A DNA stretch of 64,000 bases from Podocnemis expansa (taxonomy: Eukaryota > Chordata > Testudines > Podocnemididae): assembly GCA_007922195.1 (NCBI GenBank), contig ML682067.1:7117160-7181159 (forward strand), given 5' to 3'. The position numbers and the translations under genes are program-made. Under the pieces are notes generated by a model that saw only the letters and a list, made by a program, of their open reading frames with translations, made no database searches and was not told the origin of the DNA. Positions 1 to 12,481 of this stretch are shown here, one piece after another. Positions within the stretch are counted from its first letter, which is position 1. Each line of letters opens with the position of its first letter.

Positions 1-884
1 ACATCACACATGGTGAATCTGTACTTAATTGATCTGCTGAATGCTGGCATCACAGGATTGTATGGCTCACACATGGAGTGTGCATATGTGTGTGCGGGAG
101 ATTACCATCCATTTAAGAAAGGGAAAGAGTAATTTGTGAGCTGTATGAGAGGAAGGGCACTGGTTCTAAATATTGAATCTCCAACCTTGTACGCAATTCA
201 AATGACCATAATGGGTCTAATTCAGCTTTCATCTAAGAGTATGTCAGAATATTCCACAGAACAGAAATTCTTGTTTCTGGCCACTGCCATTGACCACTGT
301 CAGTGTTCACTTACTACTTCAGGGACTGTACAAGAAGAGTGATGAGCCCTGTGCCTCCTTTCCAGTCTCATATCTGAAGTAATTCAAAATGGCATTAGCT
401 TACTCCAGGAAGGACTCAAATGGTACAAAAAGACAATGGCTGAAAAGGCTTCATGCAACAAAGACAGAAGTTCAATGAGCAAAGAATTGTTTCTGTAATC
501 TGAAATAGAGAGTTCAACATCACAGGGGTTTTTTGTTTCCATGTTAGCCTTCTTATTTGGTCCGTGTGCTCCTTATTTATTTCTGTCATCCTGTCTATTG
601 ATATCCTGTGAAAGGTACTTCAGTTGTGTTGCTTATAACCACAGACCACTGAACTGTGGAGATTAGCTGAAGGCCTCAATCCTATGAAGTGCTGAGTATC
701 CTAAGAAAATTCAGTTGGAACTAAAGGTGCTCAGTACCTTTCACTAAGTTTTCAACATTTCACAGGTCTGGTATTAAAAGATGCTCACATTAGTCCTTAG
801 TGTAGCTGCTGTTGATGGCAGAAGTTAGAACGTAAAGCTTTTTATTTTCTATAACATATGCTCTAGTAATTATTTTGGGAAGTT
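1..884. other. Unassigned AT-rich DNA
   Basis: No coding region, RNA gene or repeat that I recognise. Open frames here are short and unconvincing. Confidence 0.5.
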
Positions 885-952
885 CTACAGCTTATGTTAT
901 ACAGGAGGTCAGACTAGATGATCAGATGGTCCTTTCTGGCTTTGGAATTTAT
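885..952 (+). repeat. CR1 LINE 3' tail fragment
   Basis: The stretch reads like the 3' end of an old CR1: an AGGAGGTCAGACTAGATGATC segment followed by a TGGTCC-TTCTGGCTTTGGAAT stretch. This is the conserved CR1 tail seen in more complete form elsewhere in the window. It is strongly 5' truncated and diverged, with no coding capacity. Confidence 0.6.
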
Positions 953-959
953 TAATTAT

Positions 960-1142
960 GGGTCATATTCATTTATCAATTATGCTACTGTAAATCCAGA
1001 TAAATGCCAATAAATCTTCAGAAACTCCCAGTGTTCAGATTAAGTGTGCGTGTCTATGGCATTTTCCCAAATCATTTGCCATGCCGCACCCCCTTCTGAT
1101 TCCAGATTTACACCAGTGCAACTGAGAGCAGAACATGGCCCT
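960..1142. repeat. Degenerate palindromic miniature element
   Basis: The two ends are imperfect reverse complements: GGGTCATATTC at the left and GAACATGGCCCT at the right. The similarity continues inward on both sides to a shared GTAAATC-CAG core. A long-hairpin non-autonomous DNA transposon fits best. I could not define a target duplication. Confidence 0.4.
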
Positions 1143-2978
1143 GTACGTGTCATTTGTTATAATCAATTCACTTAGGATATTACAAGCATTGTAAGAAATA
1201 TCTTATTTCTGTGCCATTGAAAATATTTTTGCTCCTAAACAGGTGTGTCTGTGTGAACTAAACCTAGACTTTGACTTTTGGAATTCTGTTCATTACTGAA
1301 ATCCACACTTCCTGAGACTTATCTGAGACTTTCTGTATTTTAATTCATCTACACTTTCCTTATTCCATCTTTGCTCATAGAGATATTACTCTTTCACTTT
1401 CAGAATGCACATGTCTGAAGTCTACTGCTTCTTCATTCAAACCAACCAAAGAGAGAACATCTTTGTATATTTTCACCTTTCTTTAAATCCCAGAATAGTT
1501 TCATTGGGGTAAATGAAAGTTCACAATACATAACATGCATAAGTAACTGTTGTTATAAGTAGTTTGTACATTTATGGGACAGCAATTGCATGTGGGGAGT
1601 TGTTTCAATCATCATTATACTATCTGTCAGAAGAGCTCGAAGCTCATTCCATTATATAAAACTCTTGACAAATATCTGACAGACAGTAGTGGAAAGGGCA
1701 AACTCATATGCATTTTATCTCACTTAGCAATTACCATTTTTAAAGGGCAGATATAATGCATTGAGGGAAATTCTTAAATAGATTCTGTATTGGCACTCAT
1801 CACTGTAAGGTGGTGCTTAATCGTGAGGTTCATGAGCATTATTGCAGAAAAGGCCAAATTCTTTTCCTTGCCAAATCCTGATACTTGTATGCCAGTACTT
1901 GTGACAAATGAAAAGTGAATGCTTTATTTTTCTCATGGCACAATTCTGAGGAGAGCATTATCAAGGCCACAGAAGATGAATGAAGGCTTGTTGCATCACT
2001 CTGATAGCTAAGCATTCTAAATGTGGCTGACAACACAAATGTAACAATGCTAATATTATGATAGTATCTTCTCTAAATGTACTACTTTATAAATTTAAAA
2101 TTACAAAGCAGCTGAAACAGGAGAATGCCACTTGTTAGCTTTGAGCACCCCAAAAACAGAGGAATAAATCATCCTCTTTTGGAGCCACCAAAATGATTTT
2201 GCCTGATAAAATCAGAGTGCCAGAAAAGAAAGATATCTTATTCTTAACCAAATAGCCAAAATATTCCACATATGGGTATTCAAAAATTAATCCCTAGTTT
2301 CCATCATCCTACTCACTGCATTCTGTGACACAATGCCTCCTCAGTGCCTGGTAATGACATGTATCCCTGCAGTAAAGTAACACTTCATGCACTTTGCCAT
2401 CACACAGATATCCATGAGTGAAGGTTTTGCATTATAATGCATCAGTGGGAAACAGTGAGAAATATAGGGTATATATTCTGACCCTGTGCATGTTGGAAGT
2501 AGACACATATAGAGGCTGAAAGTCAGTGAATGTGAGGTATGAAGAGTAATGTATATTACAGAAATGGACAGCTCCTTGCTTTCAAGGACATGTAAAGTAG
2601 ATTTTGCCTTTCAGCAACTGTCAGTGTTATCCAATGAAGTACTTTCGTTGGTGGAAGTGGATATAAATCCATAAGGAGAAAATCTATAAACACATAATCT
2701 TAAAAAGAAGGCTCAAGAGCTTATTTAGCACAACCCATCTGCCTAATTAGAGCTGCAGCCATTTGTGACCTTTATTTCTAGTCAATATATAAATCTTTTT
2801 CAGGTAACAATTTCAATTAATTAATTCCTTTGTTCATTAATTTTCCCTCTAAAACCACTGTGATGTACGTATCTTCAGGGCTGCTGCAGGAAACAAGCAG
2901 AACTCACTCCTCCTCCCCTCAGAAGCCAATTCCAGTCTCACAAGAAAGGGAAGAAGGAGCAGAAAGAGCCTGGCAGCT

Positions 2979-3008
2979 TTCCTTCCTTCACTTTTCCTTC
3001 CTTCACTT
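2979..3008. repeat. 15-bp tandem duplication in a pyrimidine tract
   Basis: Two exact consecutive copies of TTCCTTCCTTCACTT lie inside a wider CT-rich strand. This is simple-sequence expansion. Confidence 0.8.
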
Positions 3009-4160
3009 TCCCCCTTCCTGTGATCTTTTCTCCTCCCCCCTGCCTGCTTGCAACACCTGTCCTGGAGAGGGGGCAGAGAAGACACCATTGCCATACACCC
3101 CCTAGATGTGGGAAAGGGGGCTGAACAATCAGGGTGCAAGAAGGAGGCTGGGAGAGGGCAAAATGGACGGGGGCCTGAAGAGACAAAATGAATGAGTGGC
3201 TGCAACAATCAGCAGATGTGGCTGGACAGTTCCCGCCTCTACACACACTGTTTTCAGAGCACTTTAAGCACTGACTTCACATTGCAAGTAGGAGGAGATA
3301 AAGAAACAGCAAGGAACTGGAAAGAAGTCAGGAGGGAATAAAGAAGGAAAGACATTATAGTACAGGGCAGGCGTAAAAAAAAGTTAGAAGTTATAGAACA
3401 GAGGGAACAAGGAGTGAAAGGACAAGAGGAATGAATATATGTGTGGCACTTCAGAGTCCAAGATGGCACCCAGTAGTGCTGACAGATTGAAGGGTATAGT
3501 GTCTTATGTGCCTCACTTGCTAACCTATAGCAGTATCATTGCACATTTGCACTCTACAATACTGTGTCAATTGTCTCTTTGAAACCTATATAGATTGTGT
3601 CCACTGCTTCATCCCTATCTTCTCCCTCCATTCTCCTCACATTAAGATACAGATTTATATTCTTATTCTTCTCAGACAGATGCATCAATCTCTTTTGCTG
3701 AGTTACCTGTCTGAGATAAAAGCCTGCATATCACAGAACTAGTTTAAATCTAATGTTGATAAATGTGGAGTATTTGTGGCCACCTGGCATCAATTTATGG
3801 TCACTCTCTCCTAAGGTGAAAATTTATCAAATGACTATTTCTTTCTCTGCTTTTCCATATTATGGAATTTAAAGTTACTGTTCACATATAATTGTACAGG
3901 AATAATGTGATTTTGTGTCACCAATTTTATCCACTGAATTTTATGGCATCAGCTTTCATTTAGGTCATCCTCTGCCTTGCCAAAATTCAGCTTTTATATA
4001 ATTATTTATTTATTGGGAAATGTAGCTGTAGGATTTTCACTTCCATAGACCTGAGCTTAACAAGCTTGATGAAACATATGCTTTTATTCTGTATATTACA
4101 GGCCTCTTTAGGGGCTGCTCTGTTACATGTGAACTAGTGTTGCCACCAGCTAATGAAGCT

Positions 4161-4231
4161 ACTCCTGTAGCTAAAATGGTGTGGTGTCCTGTGCTCTGAA
4201 AGTGAAGACTGTGAGATCAATTCCCATGGAT
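4161..4231 (+). repeat. Possible tRNA-derived SINE head
   Basis: The order resembles a decayed tRNA gene: TAGCTAAAATGG looks like an A box, and GAGATCAATTCC about 40 bp later looks like a B box. There is no clean cloverleaf or poly(A) tail, so a functional tRNA is unlikely. An old tRNA-derived SINE is the best reading. Confidence 0.3.
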
Positions 4232-6587
4232 GGCCTAAACAAAAATCTGGATTACAAGCCCTCCTGGATTTCTGGGTATAGTTTGGTTGCTAGCCTGTGC
4301 TAAATCCTCTACCACAATGTCTACACTGCTATTGCTAGCTACATTAATGAGTCCATGGCAGTACATCTACTCATGCTACAATCACACTTTCCACTTACTG
4401 TGGAGACATACCCTCAGGTGCCTAACTGGGAGTAGGACTTTTCTGAAAATCAGTGAATGCGGAACACATTCTGAAAATCTAGTGGGTAGGTTTTAGGAGG
4501 GAGATTCTTAAAGGCACAAATAACATTTACAGTTGGAACTCAGAACACCCTGGAATATCATTTTCTGTTATTAGTTGAAAGAGATTTTAAAAGTGTGTCA
4601 AAAGGACGCTGAATGGTATAGCATTTTATGCCATATTTCATTACAAGGTGCACAAATAGAGACAATGATTGTCTGAAAGATTTTGGTTTGATTTATAGCT
4701 CTTTTTCCAGATCAGTATTGTACTTTTTCTTTTCTTCATTTTTCTGAATGAAATTATAGTGACAAAGTCAAATGAGAATGTTGATTTAACAGGTTAACTG
4801 CAATATTATTAAAATGATGCCTTCAATCTAATAAAAGGCAGAGATTGCCATAGCAAATAATCTAAAACTGTCATTCAATCAGAAGCCAACCAAAAAAAAA
4901 AAAAAATCCAAATGTTGTCAGTTATATCAGAGCTTAAAATGAATAGTAGGAAAAATGTCAAATATTTTGTTAAAAATTATACCATATTTGTCAAATTACT
5001 CAAGAAATACAGTTTATGGAAGTAGACTCTCAGCTGGGCAGAGCTTTATTGTTTGCATAGACTACTCAGACCAACAGAGAATCTCCACTAGGAGCTTGTG
5101 AGATGGGAAATAAAGGAGCAATATTTTAATGTATAACTTACTATTTTTAAAAATTACATAATTCAACAAATAGTTTGAACTTCTAAATTCCATTTCGTTA
5201 TGAAGCAGGGAAGTATACTGAGATACGTATAAATCAAGAATCTGCACCTTCTTGCGACTACAACTTCTTGCAGTGCCAGGGAGAAGCAGAAATGTTTATG
5301 TTCTGAAGGTGGTTTCTGCACTATTCATTCTTGCATGTAGATCACAGCCAATGCCTCTTTCTTCAGAGCCTTCATAGACTGTGAAATCAGCAGTTTAAAA
5401 AAACATTCTCAGCACTGACAGTACAGTGGAACTGGGACACAGAATCGATCTTCAGACCCCAGTGGAATGTGCTAACAGGTTTTTTGTGCTCATCCAGCGG
5501 ATTAGGGTGTTTTGGTAAGTCTCTCTGTGATAGTGTTACGCATGTTGTTGCCCATATGTATATTTTACATTTCTTTTATAAAATATGCAGCATGCACAGC
5601 CAAGTACATTTTCCAGTAAAATCTGAGCTCGTTAAATTCAGTTTAAGGACATGTGCAGCATGGTATCATTAGACACAAAACTGGCATAAGGTTTATTTTT
5701 ATGTGTTGCAAAAGTTCAGCTAAAAAATAAAAAAAAAGCATTAGCTTGACCAATACATTTTTGATTAGGCATAAATGAAACACAGGGGATATTGTATAAC
5801 AGAGCTAATAATGCTGATTCTATCTTTACAAATACCACTGTCACTTTGTTGGATGCTTAGCAGTGGCTTGATCACTGATAAGTGATAAGTGGTATTTACT
5901 TTGGATTTTTTTAATCCCTTCTGGCACCCTAATTGCTCCTGAATTCATAATTGGGTTTATGAGTATTATTCTGCATTTCCACATGCCACACTGCACTCTC
6001 CCATTGTTTCTCATTGCTTCCAGCCATTTTCTTGAGATCCCACAATGTCCTTAATATCTTCCAGTCACTTTATTAGTTTCCCTTGGTAGCCTTTCTCATA
6101 GAGAGCTCTTGACAGCTCTCATCAATTCTGGATACTTCAATTAATTGTGCCAGTATCTCTCCTATCTTCTGGCTGCTTCAGTTAGCACCTTCTGCTAGTG
6201 TTTTAGATCCTCCAGCAAAGTGACAGTATGTGATATTAACAGCTCAATGACATAAATGCAGAGTATTTAGATAGCAAATATCATTGTTTGAAACAGAGTT
6301 AAAGTTGTGAATAGACTTTACTGATTTTTTTGGACTTTTGAACTTTTACATATAGGAAAATCAATGAATTAAAATCAATGGAAATTGAAACAGCAAACTT
6401 ATTTTTTCATTTATGGAAATATACAATTGGCTTCATCGATGAGCTAGATGGAAGATTTGTGGTGAACACTCATTTTTAAATTGTCAGTCCTGTTTCTTCA
6501 CCCCCATTTTGGAAATAAGGGTCAGTCAATCACCATGCTACCAGTAGACTCATACCAACCAGCAGACTCATTGACTGTAACATCATA

Positions 6588-6846
6588 AGGATCCAACAGG
6601 ATCATCTAGTCTGACTTCCTGTACAGTGCAGGCCACAGAACTTCACCCACCCACTTCTGTAATAAACCCCTAACCTGTGACTCAGTTACTAAAGTCCTCA
6701 AATTGTGATTTAAAGATTTTAAGATACAGAGCATTTGCCAGCAATTGAGTCATGCCCCATGCTACAAAGGAAGGCAGATTGCCCACCTCCTTTAGCCCTT
6801 TGCCAATCTGACCTGGGGGAAATGGCTTCCTAGTATGAATCACAAA
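6588..6846 (-). repeat. Old CR1-related 3' fragment
   Basis: Read on this strand, the left edge ends in an AGGATCATCTAGTCTGACTTCC segment comparable to the reverse complement of the CR1 tail. It continues through a CTTTGCCAATCTGACCTGGG stretch typical of old sauropsid CR1 3' regions. It is diverged and non-coding, and abuts a younger CR1 fragment on the opposite strand. Confidence 0.4.
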
Positions 6847-6847
6847 T

Positions 6848-7465
6848 TCTTGCTGCCAAAAAGGCCAATGGCATACTGGGCTGCATCAAAAGAAGTATTA
6901 CCAGCAGATCAAGGGATGTGATCCTTCCCCTCTATTCTGCACTGGTGAGGCCACATCTAGAATACTGTGTTGAGTTTTGGGCTCCCCACTACAAAAAGGA
7001 CAGGGACATGCTAGAGAGAGTTCAGCGGAGGGCAACCAAAATGATTAAAGGGCTGGAGCACAAGCCCTATGAGGAAAGACTGAAAGCATTAGGCTTATTT
7101 AGTCTGCAGAAGAGAAGATTGAGGGGGGATTTGATAGCAACCTTCAACTACTTGAAGGGATGCTCTAAGGAAGATGGAGCTCGACTGTTCTCAGTAATAA
7201 CAGAGGACAGAATGAGGAGCAATGGTCTCAAGTTGCAGTTAGGGAGGTCGAGGCTGGATATTAGAAAAAACTTTTTTACTAGGAGAGTGGTGAAGCCTTG
7301 GAATGAGCTCCCAAGGGAGGTGGTGGAGTCTCCACCTTTGGAGGTGTTTAAGGCCCGGCTGGACAAAACCATGACTGGGATGGTTTAGTGGGAGTGGTCC
7401 TGCCTCTGGCAGGGGGTTGGACTAGATGACCTATGAGGTCGCTTCCAACCCTATGATTCTATGTG
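6848..7465 (+). mobile_element. 5'-truncated CR1 LINE
   Basis: About 620 bp from the 3' end of a CR1. It holds the last ~160 codons of ORF2, a short 3' UTR and the tail (GGACTAGATGACCTATGAGG, then CCAACCCTATGATTCTATG). It matches the opposite-strand complete copy at 58763-63030 almost throughout. Extreme 5' truncation is normal for CR1 retrotransposition. Confidence 0.93.
6855..7388 (+). pseudogene. CR1 ORF2 C-terminal remnant
   Basis: The open part (6918-7388) encodes the ORF2 C-terminal region downstream of the reverse transcriptase. It includes recognisable blocks such as [44 protein letters not shown] and [18 protein letters not shown]. The frame ends at the normal ORF2 stop. No endonuclease or reverse transcriptase motif is present, so it cannot encode an active enzyme. 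Confidence 0.9.
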
Positions 7466-7661
7466 CACATCAGTGTATTTCTATATGTGTGCACATGCCT
7501 CTTCATAGATATTGGATGAAATTTTCAATGCCAACCAGAGGATTTGGACATTCAATTCTTATTAACTTCAAATGGGAATTGGGTGCTCAAATCTTAACTG
7601 TAAACATATACTAATATGCCTTGATAAGAATTTGCCTGAATTAAAAATGAATGAAAATTAA

Positions 7662-7787
7662 GGACCAGTCCTGTGATTTCCTCCATGTGAATAATCACAT
7701 GCATTCATGTGTGGCTCCACTAAAATCAATGATGCTCAATGTGGATGCAAGAGTCTGCCTTATGTTGCAATCTGCAGGACTGAGACC
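7662..7787. mobile_element. Short palindromic miniature element with TAA duplication
   Basis: The left end GGACCAGTCCTG and right end CAGGACTGAGACC are imperfect inverted repeats. The element is flanked on both sides by TAA (7659-7661 and 7788-7790). A 3-bp TWA-type duplication with a short hairpin body fits a Harbinger-type non-autonomous element. It is too short to code. Confidence 0.55.
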
Positions 7788-9148
7788 TAAGTATTTGTCC
7801 CAAACATGAGTTGAATGAACATGCCCTTACACCTTCACTGAACTAATCCCAACTGATTTTAAATGAAAATATTCCCATTTTAAAAGATGCAAAATTGAGC
7901 CTAGTTTTCTTTAAATTATTTTAGAGTCCACTGTTAGCTACCCAAATACTCAGACCGCTCAACTGTTCTTAAGTACAAAGAAAAAAAATTACATAAAAGT
8001 AGTAAATGACAAAAGTGGAGGTCTGAAAGTCATTTGGCAAAGAAATTTAGAACACAGTTTCAAGCTCCAGTCTCTGTTACACAAAGTTGTATCACATGTG
8101 CCAGATTCTGCCATTAGCCACAGATATGACATCATAAAGCACTGTTCCTCAGGCTCTTCAAATTTTCTAAGCAGAGGCTGAAGTCTGCAGATGAATCAAA
8201 GGCCCAATACAAGAAATTTGATCAGTATATTTTGTAAACTCTAATCTTTGCCAAACCTTTCAAAGAGCTGATTTCCAAATTGGACTCTCACTATGTTGTC
8301 AGATGAGCAACTTTGTTTCAGCCAAATTCTGTCCTTACAGGTCAATTCCCACTGAAGGCAAAGAGGGTAATGCAAGTTTGACTAAGGGTGGAGTTAGGGA
8401 AGACCCTAATAAATTTAATTGACTGCTCACTATTTGTCTTCAAAGCATACATAGAAACAAGTAGTAAAACTTTAAGATCTAGATCTCTAATTAGAATAGA
8501 GAACAAGTATTTCTTTTGTTTTTCTTGTTCATTGTAAAATATGAAATTTCTCTAGAGAAATTAGGATTTAGTAAACGATCTTATTGAATGCTTAGCACGC
8601 AGCTTGTAATGTATTGACAGTGAAGGAATAATCCAATTATTATGTGATTAATCACAAACTGTTGTGGGTCTAACTGATTACATTGACAATTTATGGAGCA
8701 GAACAATATGTGGCTCAAATGCCTTCACTTAACTGGCAATGCTCACCTGGGAATGAGGACTACATTAAAAAAACAACAACAATTGTGGGCCCCACCACAG
8801 TCATAATTACTCAGTTAGTTCACATTGTCATTTAGGAACATGCTGTTACTAGGCAATCACATTTACAATGGCAGCATTTGTGTTGCTTTGTTACCATGCT
8901 TAAAATTAATGAATATTTTATTGTCAACACACAAAAATAGAAATATTCCATGTTTCTGGGGCAGACAAATCTTTGGCGTTTCAACAAGAGACAAGCAAAA
9001 TTGGCTCCTTGGCAAATTTAATTATGTGATCCTGTAAATGAGGAAGTGAGTGGCATTTTAGAGCTTAGAAAGCAGATTAAAAAAATTAAAATGCTAATTT
9101 TAACACAGCTAATTAATGCACAAAGTAGCATAATATAATTTATGGCTT
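7788..9148. other. Unassigned AT-rich DNA
   Basis: No gene seen. 8560-9130 is non-repetitive, AT-rich and rich in TAAT/ATTA cores. It could be conserved noncoding sequence, but this cannot be tested from one genome. Confidence 0.35.
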
Positions 9149-9674
9149 CAGGGGCGGTCTTAGCTATTCCTGAGCCCTGGGCAAAAGTCGAGAATGAAAC
9201 CCCATCCTTGACTCCCCCCCAACCTCACCAGAGTCCATGGTGGCCTCACATAGGCCCCTGTCAGCCCTCTGGCCCCCCATCAACTCTACTAGGGCCTCTG
9301 CCAGACCCCCAGCCTCACCACCAGCCCTGCTGGGGCCTCTGCCAGAATGCCGGCCCTGCCACAGGACCTGACATTGGCCCCTCCTCCTGAACTCCCACTG
9401 GGCCCACAGCCCTGCTGATGGGGACCCAACTGGCTCCCTGTGGTACCACTGGTTCCCCCCCTTACCAGCCCCACTGGGGCCTCAGTCAGCCCCTGGTCCT
9501 GCTACCAGGGCCTGTACTAGCCCCTGCCTCACTGGCCTCATCAAGGCCCCCACTGGTTCCCCAGCCCCACCGCTGGCACTAAAATAGCCACAGTGCTGGG
9601 CCTCTTCCCCTCCTTCTGCCCCCAGCAGGCCTTGGGCACCTGCCCATACTGTTGCCACACTAAGATTGCCTATG
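9149..9674. mobile_element. hAT-like non-autonomous GC-rich element
   Basis: The block starts with CAGGGGCGGTCTTAG and ends with an imperfect inverted copy (CTAAGATTGCCTATG). It is flanked by 8-bp near-identical direct repeats, TATGGCTT (9141-9148) and TATGGCAG (9675-9682). The interior is a GC-rich, CCCCAGCC-like low-complexity sequence unlike the flanks. An 8-bp duplication and CAGGGG-type terminus are characteristic of hAT superfamily elements. Open frames inside are composition artefacts. Confidence 0.65.
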
Positions 9675-11464
9675 TATGGCAGATATGGTAAAACATGCTG
9701 CATGCCACTGTCTAGTGTTGTCAGGAGTCTAGTCCTTCCCCCCAATCATTCCCACAATTCTTTGAAACCTCTTCTGTCTGACCTTTACCCCATCTCTAAA
9801 GGTTCCTGACCCCAGCAGTGGTAGTGAGCTGTGCTGATCACATCAGAACATTTTTCCATAGCTCATTTTACAGCTTAAAACTAATTAACATAATCCTGCT
9901 CCAACAGCAGCTACCTGGTGCATCAACCACACTCAGGTACTGAGCAATGTGTGATTGGAGTATCCTGTCTTTCACAGCTTCTGCTGAAATGGCAGGAACA
10001 TTCAACTGTATTGGAAAATTTCATGGAGACTGGAGCAAACTGGCAACTAGTGCACTCTGGCCCAGTGCCATGAACACATCAAGTACCTAAGACTCCGTAG
10101 AGAGGGGAAAATGTCCCAATAGTCATTCCAGATGGATTGTTATGTATGGTTCTTCTATAACAAGCTTGAGTGAGTGGTGTCAAGGGGTCCCAATGCTGAA
10201 CCTGAATTGACTCATGACCCCTCGCTCAACCCTGCCAGTGAGGACTGTAGAAGATACTCCAGGAGACCCAGAGGAAGAAGAAATTGTCATTTGGTACCTC
10301 TGCCTGGAGAAGCCAGTTGTTAACATCCTATGACAAAACCAAAGAAGACTCCAAGCAAGAAAAGCAACTAGAACCTTGGGCTGGTAAGTTCCAGTGGTTT
10401 ACATCTTGCCGTCAGTGTCCCCTTTTGCTCTGGTGCTACATTCTCAATTTTAAGCTCGGCCCCAGTGTACTGTACCATAAAATGTTCCCTGAGTAAGTCA
10501 CAGCTATAAATCAATGATTTCATTGAATTCCATTGCTATAATTATGTGTTTTCCAGATTTTAAGACTAGATTATTAAGTAGCACCCATTGTACTCCTGTG
10601 TCTAGACATTTTGCAGCCTGGACCTAGGCAGCAATGGAGGGGGGTAGGGGCAGTGAATGACCAAGACCCAAGGAAAGGAAAGGTCCTATCTGGGGGTACG
10701 GCAGTTGTAACAAATATGTAGTTGGTGTAAAAGATACTAACCACTGACTTATGTTCCATGGAAGACTGCACAGTGTCTGCCCTGCACATCTTACTATCCT
10801 CTTACAAATAGGGACTGCACAGAAGGAGAAAGGGTGGGGATTATGTCCAAAAAGGGAAAGAAAACCCTTTGTTTGTCAGTGAACCATGGGAACAGTCCTC
10901 CCTGAGAAGATTACAGAAATTGCTACCATCCTTGCACTTGGTGTTTGACCCCTCTCCACACTGAAAACTGCTGTACAATTCAGGGGAAATGATGATGGGG
11001 AAAAGAATCTCATCTGGAAAGAGGGAGACTATAGTCTGGGGGTGGGAGAAGAAATATGGAGGTTGGATAAAACGTGCAGTATCCCTTTGCTAAAGAGTAA
11101 TATGGGGCTGGTGGTATGTATCTGAAACTTCAGCAAACCAGAGAAAGTTCCAATGTCTCTCACTTGCCCTGTCCATTTTGCCACTCTTACACATGCATAG
11201 GAGTAGGATTTTCAGGTGATGGGGGTTGGGTGAGGGACGTGTTCATGCTTCATTTCTCCCTTTCCATAGAAATGCCATATACTAGCAGAGATTATAGTCA
11301 ATTTCCAGTTGAATTGCCATCTAGTTCTTTAAGTATATTTCAGTAAATTCCTGCTGCAGCAGAAACTCTAGCTGGGCCTTCACATTAAATGGACATGGAA
11401 ATGTGCTTGGCTCACTATCCTGACTTACTAACACCCTACAATCAGCAATGTGTATAGAAATTTC
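9675..11464. other. Unassigned DNA
   Basis: No recognisable gene or repeat. Base composition returns to background. Short frames lack any family signature. Confidence 0.4.
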
Positions 11465-11785
11465 TTAGTTGAAATGAAGGAATACTTACTTCAAACTAGT
11501 TAATACTGGCACTTAGTCTAGACTAAACACCTTAGTTTAAACATTAGCTTGAACTAAGTCCAGCCAAGATCTGGACTAATGCTTAGGTCAAACTTAAAAA
11601 GTTCAAACTAAGTCAGTTAGTTTGAACTAACCACATGTTCTAGTTAGAATACATGGTTAGTTTGAACTTATAAGCATAAAGTTAGCTCAAACTAACCCAG
11701 CATTAGTGCAAACTAACCTCAAACTTCTTAGTTCAGGCTAATAAGTCTGAACTAAATTTTGCAGATGTAGACATAGTCTTAGTAA
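11465..11785. mobile_element. Old palindrome-rich miniature element (AGTTTGAACTAA type)
   Basis: Many copies of TTAGTTTGAACTAA-like words in both orientations (GTTCAAAC, GTTTGAAC, TAGTCTAGACTA) pack the stretch. The right end reads GATGTAGACATAGTC, like the ends of the miniature elements at 17469 and 23162. I see no CpG in this interval. The palindrome centres that are TTCGAA in the sister element at 23162-23640 are all TTTGAA or TTCAAA here, as expected from methyl-CpG decay. The left boundary is approximate. Confidence 0.55.
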
Positions 11786-12140
11786 CTAAAACTAAAGATT
11801 TAATATAAAAAGAAAAGAAGCAAAATGAGCATAGTTAAAGGGTCAAAATGAATCACATACATACATATGATTTAGAGTCCAAGTCCTTGCAGAATTAGGA
11901 GTTTACTGGTTAGTCCATTTCCTCTGGTAATACCCAGCACCTGGGTGAGTCTCAGTCCTTTGTGCAGTCACAGAAGAACAGTTCCAGAGGTGGGTGTTGG
12001 TTGTAGAATGAAGACAAAATAAAGATGAGGCCACTGCCTTTTATTACCTCTGGCTTTCCCCATCTGTGTGGAGTTTTTTTGCAATTCAAAATGGAGCTGA
12101 GTCACATGGGAAGTCCCAGTGGCTCAACAGGTTTCTCCAT
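11786..12140. other. Unassigned DNA
   Basis: No feature seen. The last three bases (CAT, 12138-12140) are the target-site copy of the adjoining Harbinger element. Confidence 0.5.
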
Positions 12141-12159
12141 GGCTGTGTTCACACAGCCT

Positions 12160-12390
12160 CCTTATTTCAAAACAACGGATGTTGTTTTGAAATAAGGTTT
12201 CAGCTGTTCACATGATGCATGGTTGATTCGGAACAACGGGAACCGTTGTTCCGAAACAACCGCATTGTTCCGAAACAAGTTAAACCCCATGCGGGGATGA
12301 AACAACGTTGTTTCAAAACAAGTTGTTTCAAAACAACGCCGTACAGATGTGTTGTTTCGAAACAATGGTTGTATCAAAACAACCATCTGA
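12160..12390. repeat. Left subterminal palindrome array of Harbinger A
   Basis: Repeated variants of TTGTTTCGAAACAA, including TTGTTCCGAAACAAC and TTGTTTTGAAAT, occur about every 15-35 bp in both orientations. They sit between the TIR and the Myb-like gene, where binding sites for the element's own proteins are expected. The promoter of the + strand gene is likely here too. Function is inferred. Confidence 0.6.
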
Positions 12391-12481
12391 CCTTCCTCCC
12401 AGTGTGCCCAGCACCCTGAGGAATAGGAAGTTCCGGTCTGGGCATGCCTGTCAGCCAGCGTGTTCACTGCCAGACAGGCAC

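Larger units (their letters stand above)
1143..6587. other. Unassigned AT-rich DNA
   Basis: No convincing exon. Apart from the small repeats listed separately, I note a short poly(A) run near 4893, and a stretch around 4760-4880 that is AT-rich and non-repetitive and could be conserved noncoding DNA, which I cannot test here. 2880-3240 is locally GC-rich and purine/pyrimidine-skewed. Confidence 0.4.

Noticed and set aside
2849..3246. 119-aa and 102-aa overlapping frames
   Set aside because: Overlapping frames in a CT/GA-skewed tract with tandem repeats, typical of composition artefacts.
4161..4231. Functional tRNA gene
   Set aside because: The A- and B-box-like words are decayed, and no full cloverleaf or pol III terminator of normal form is visible.
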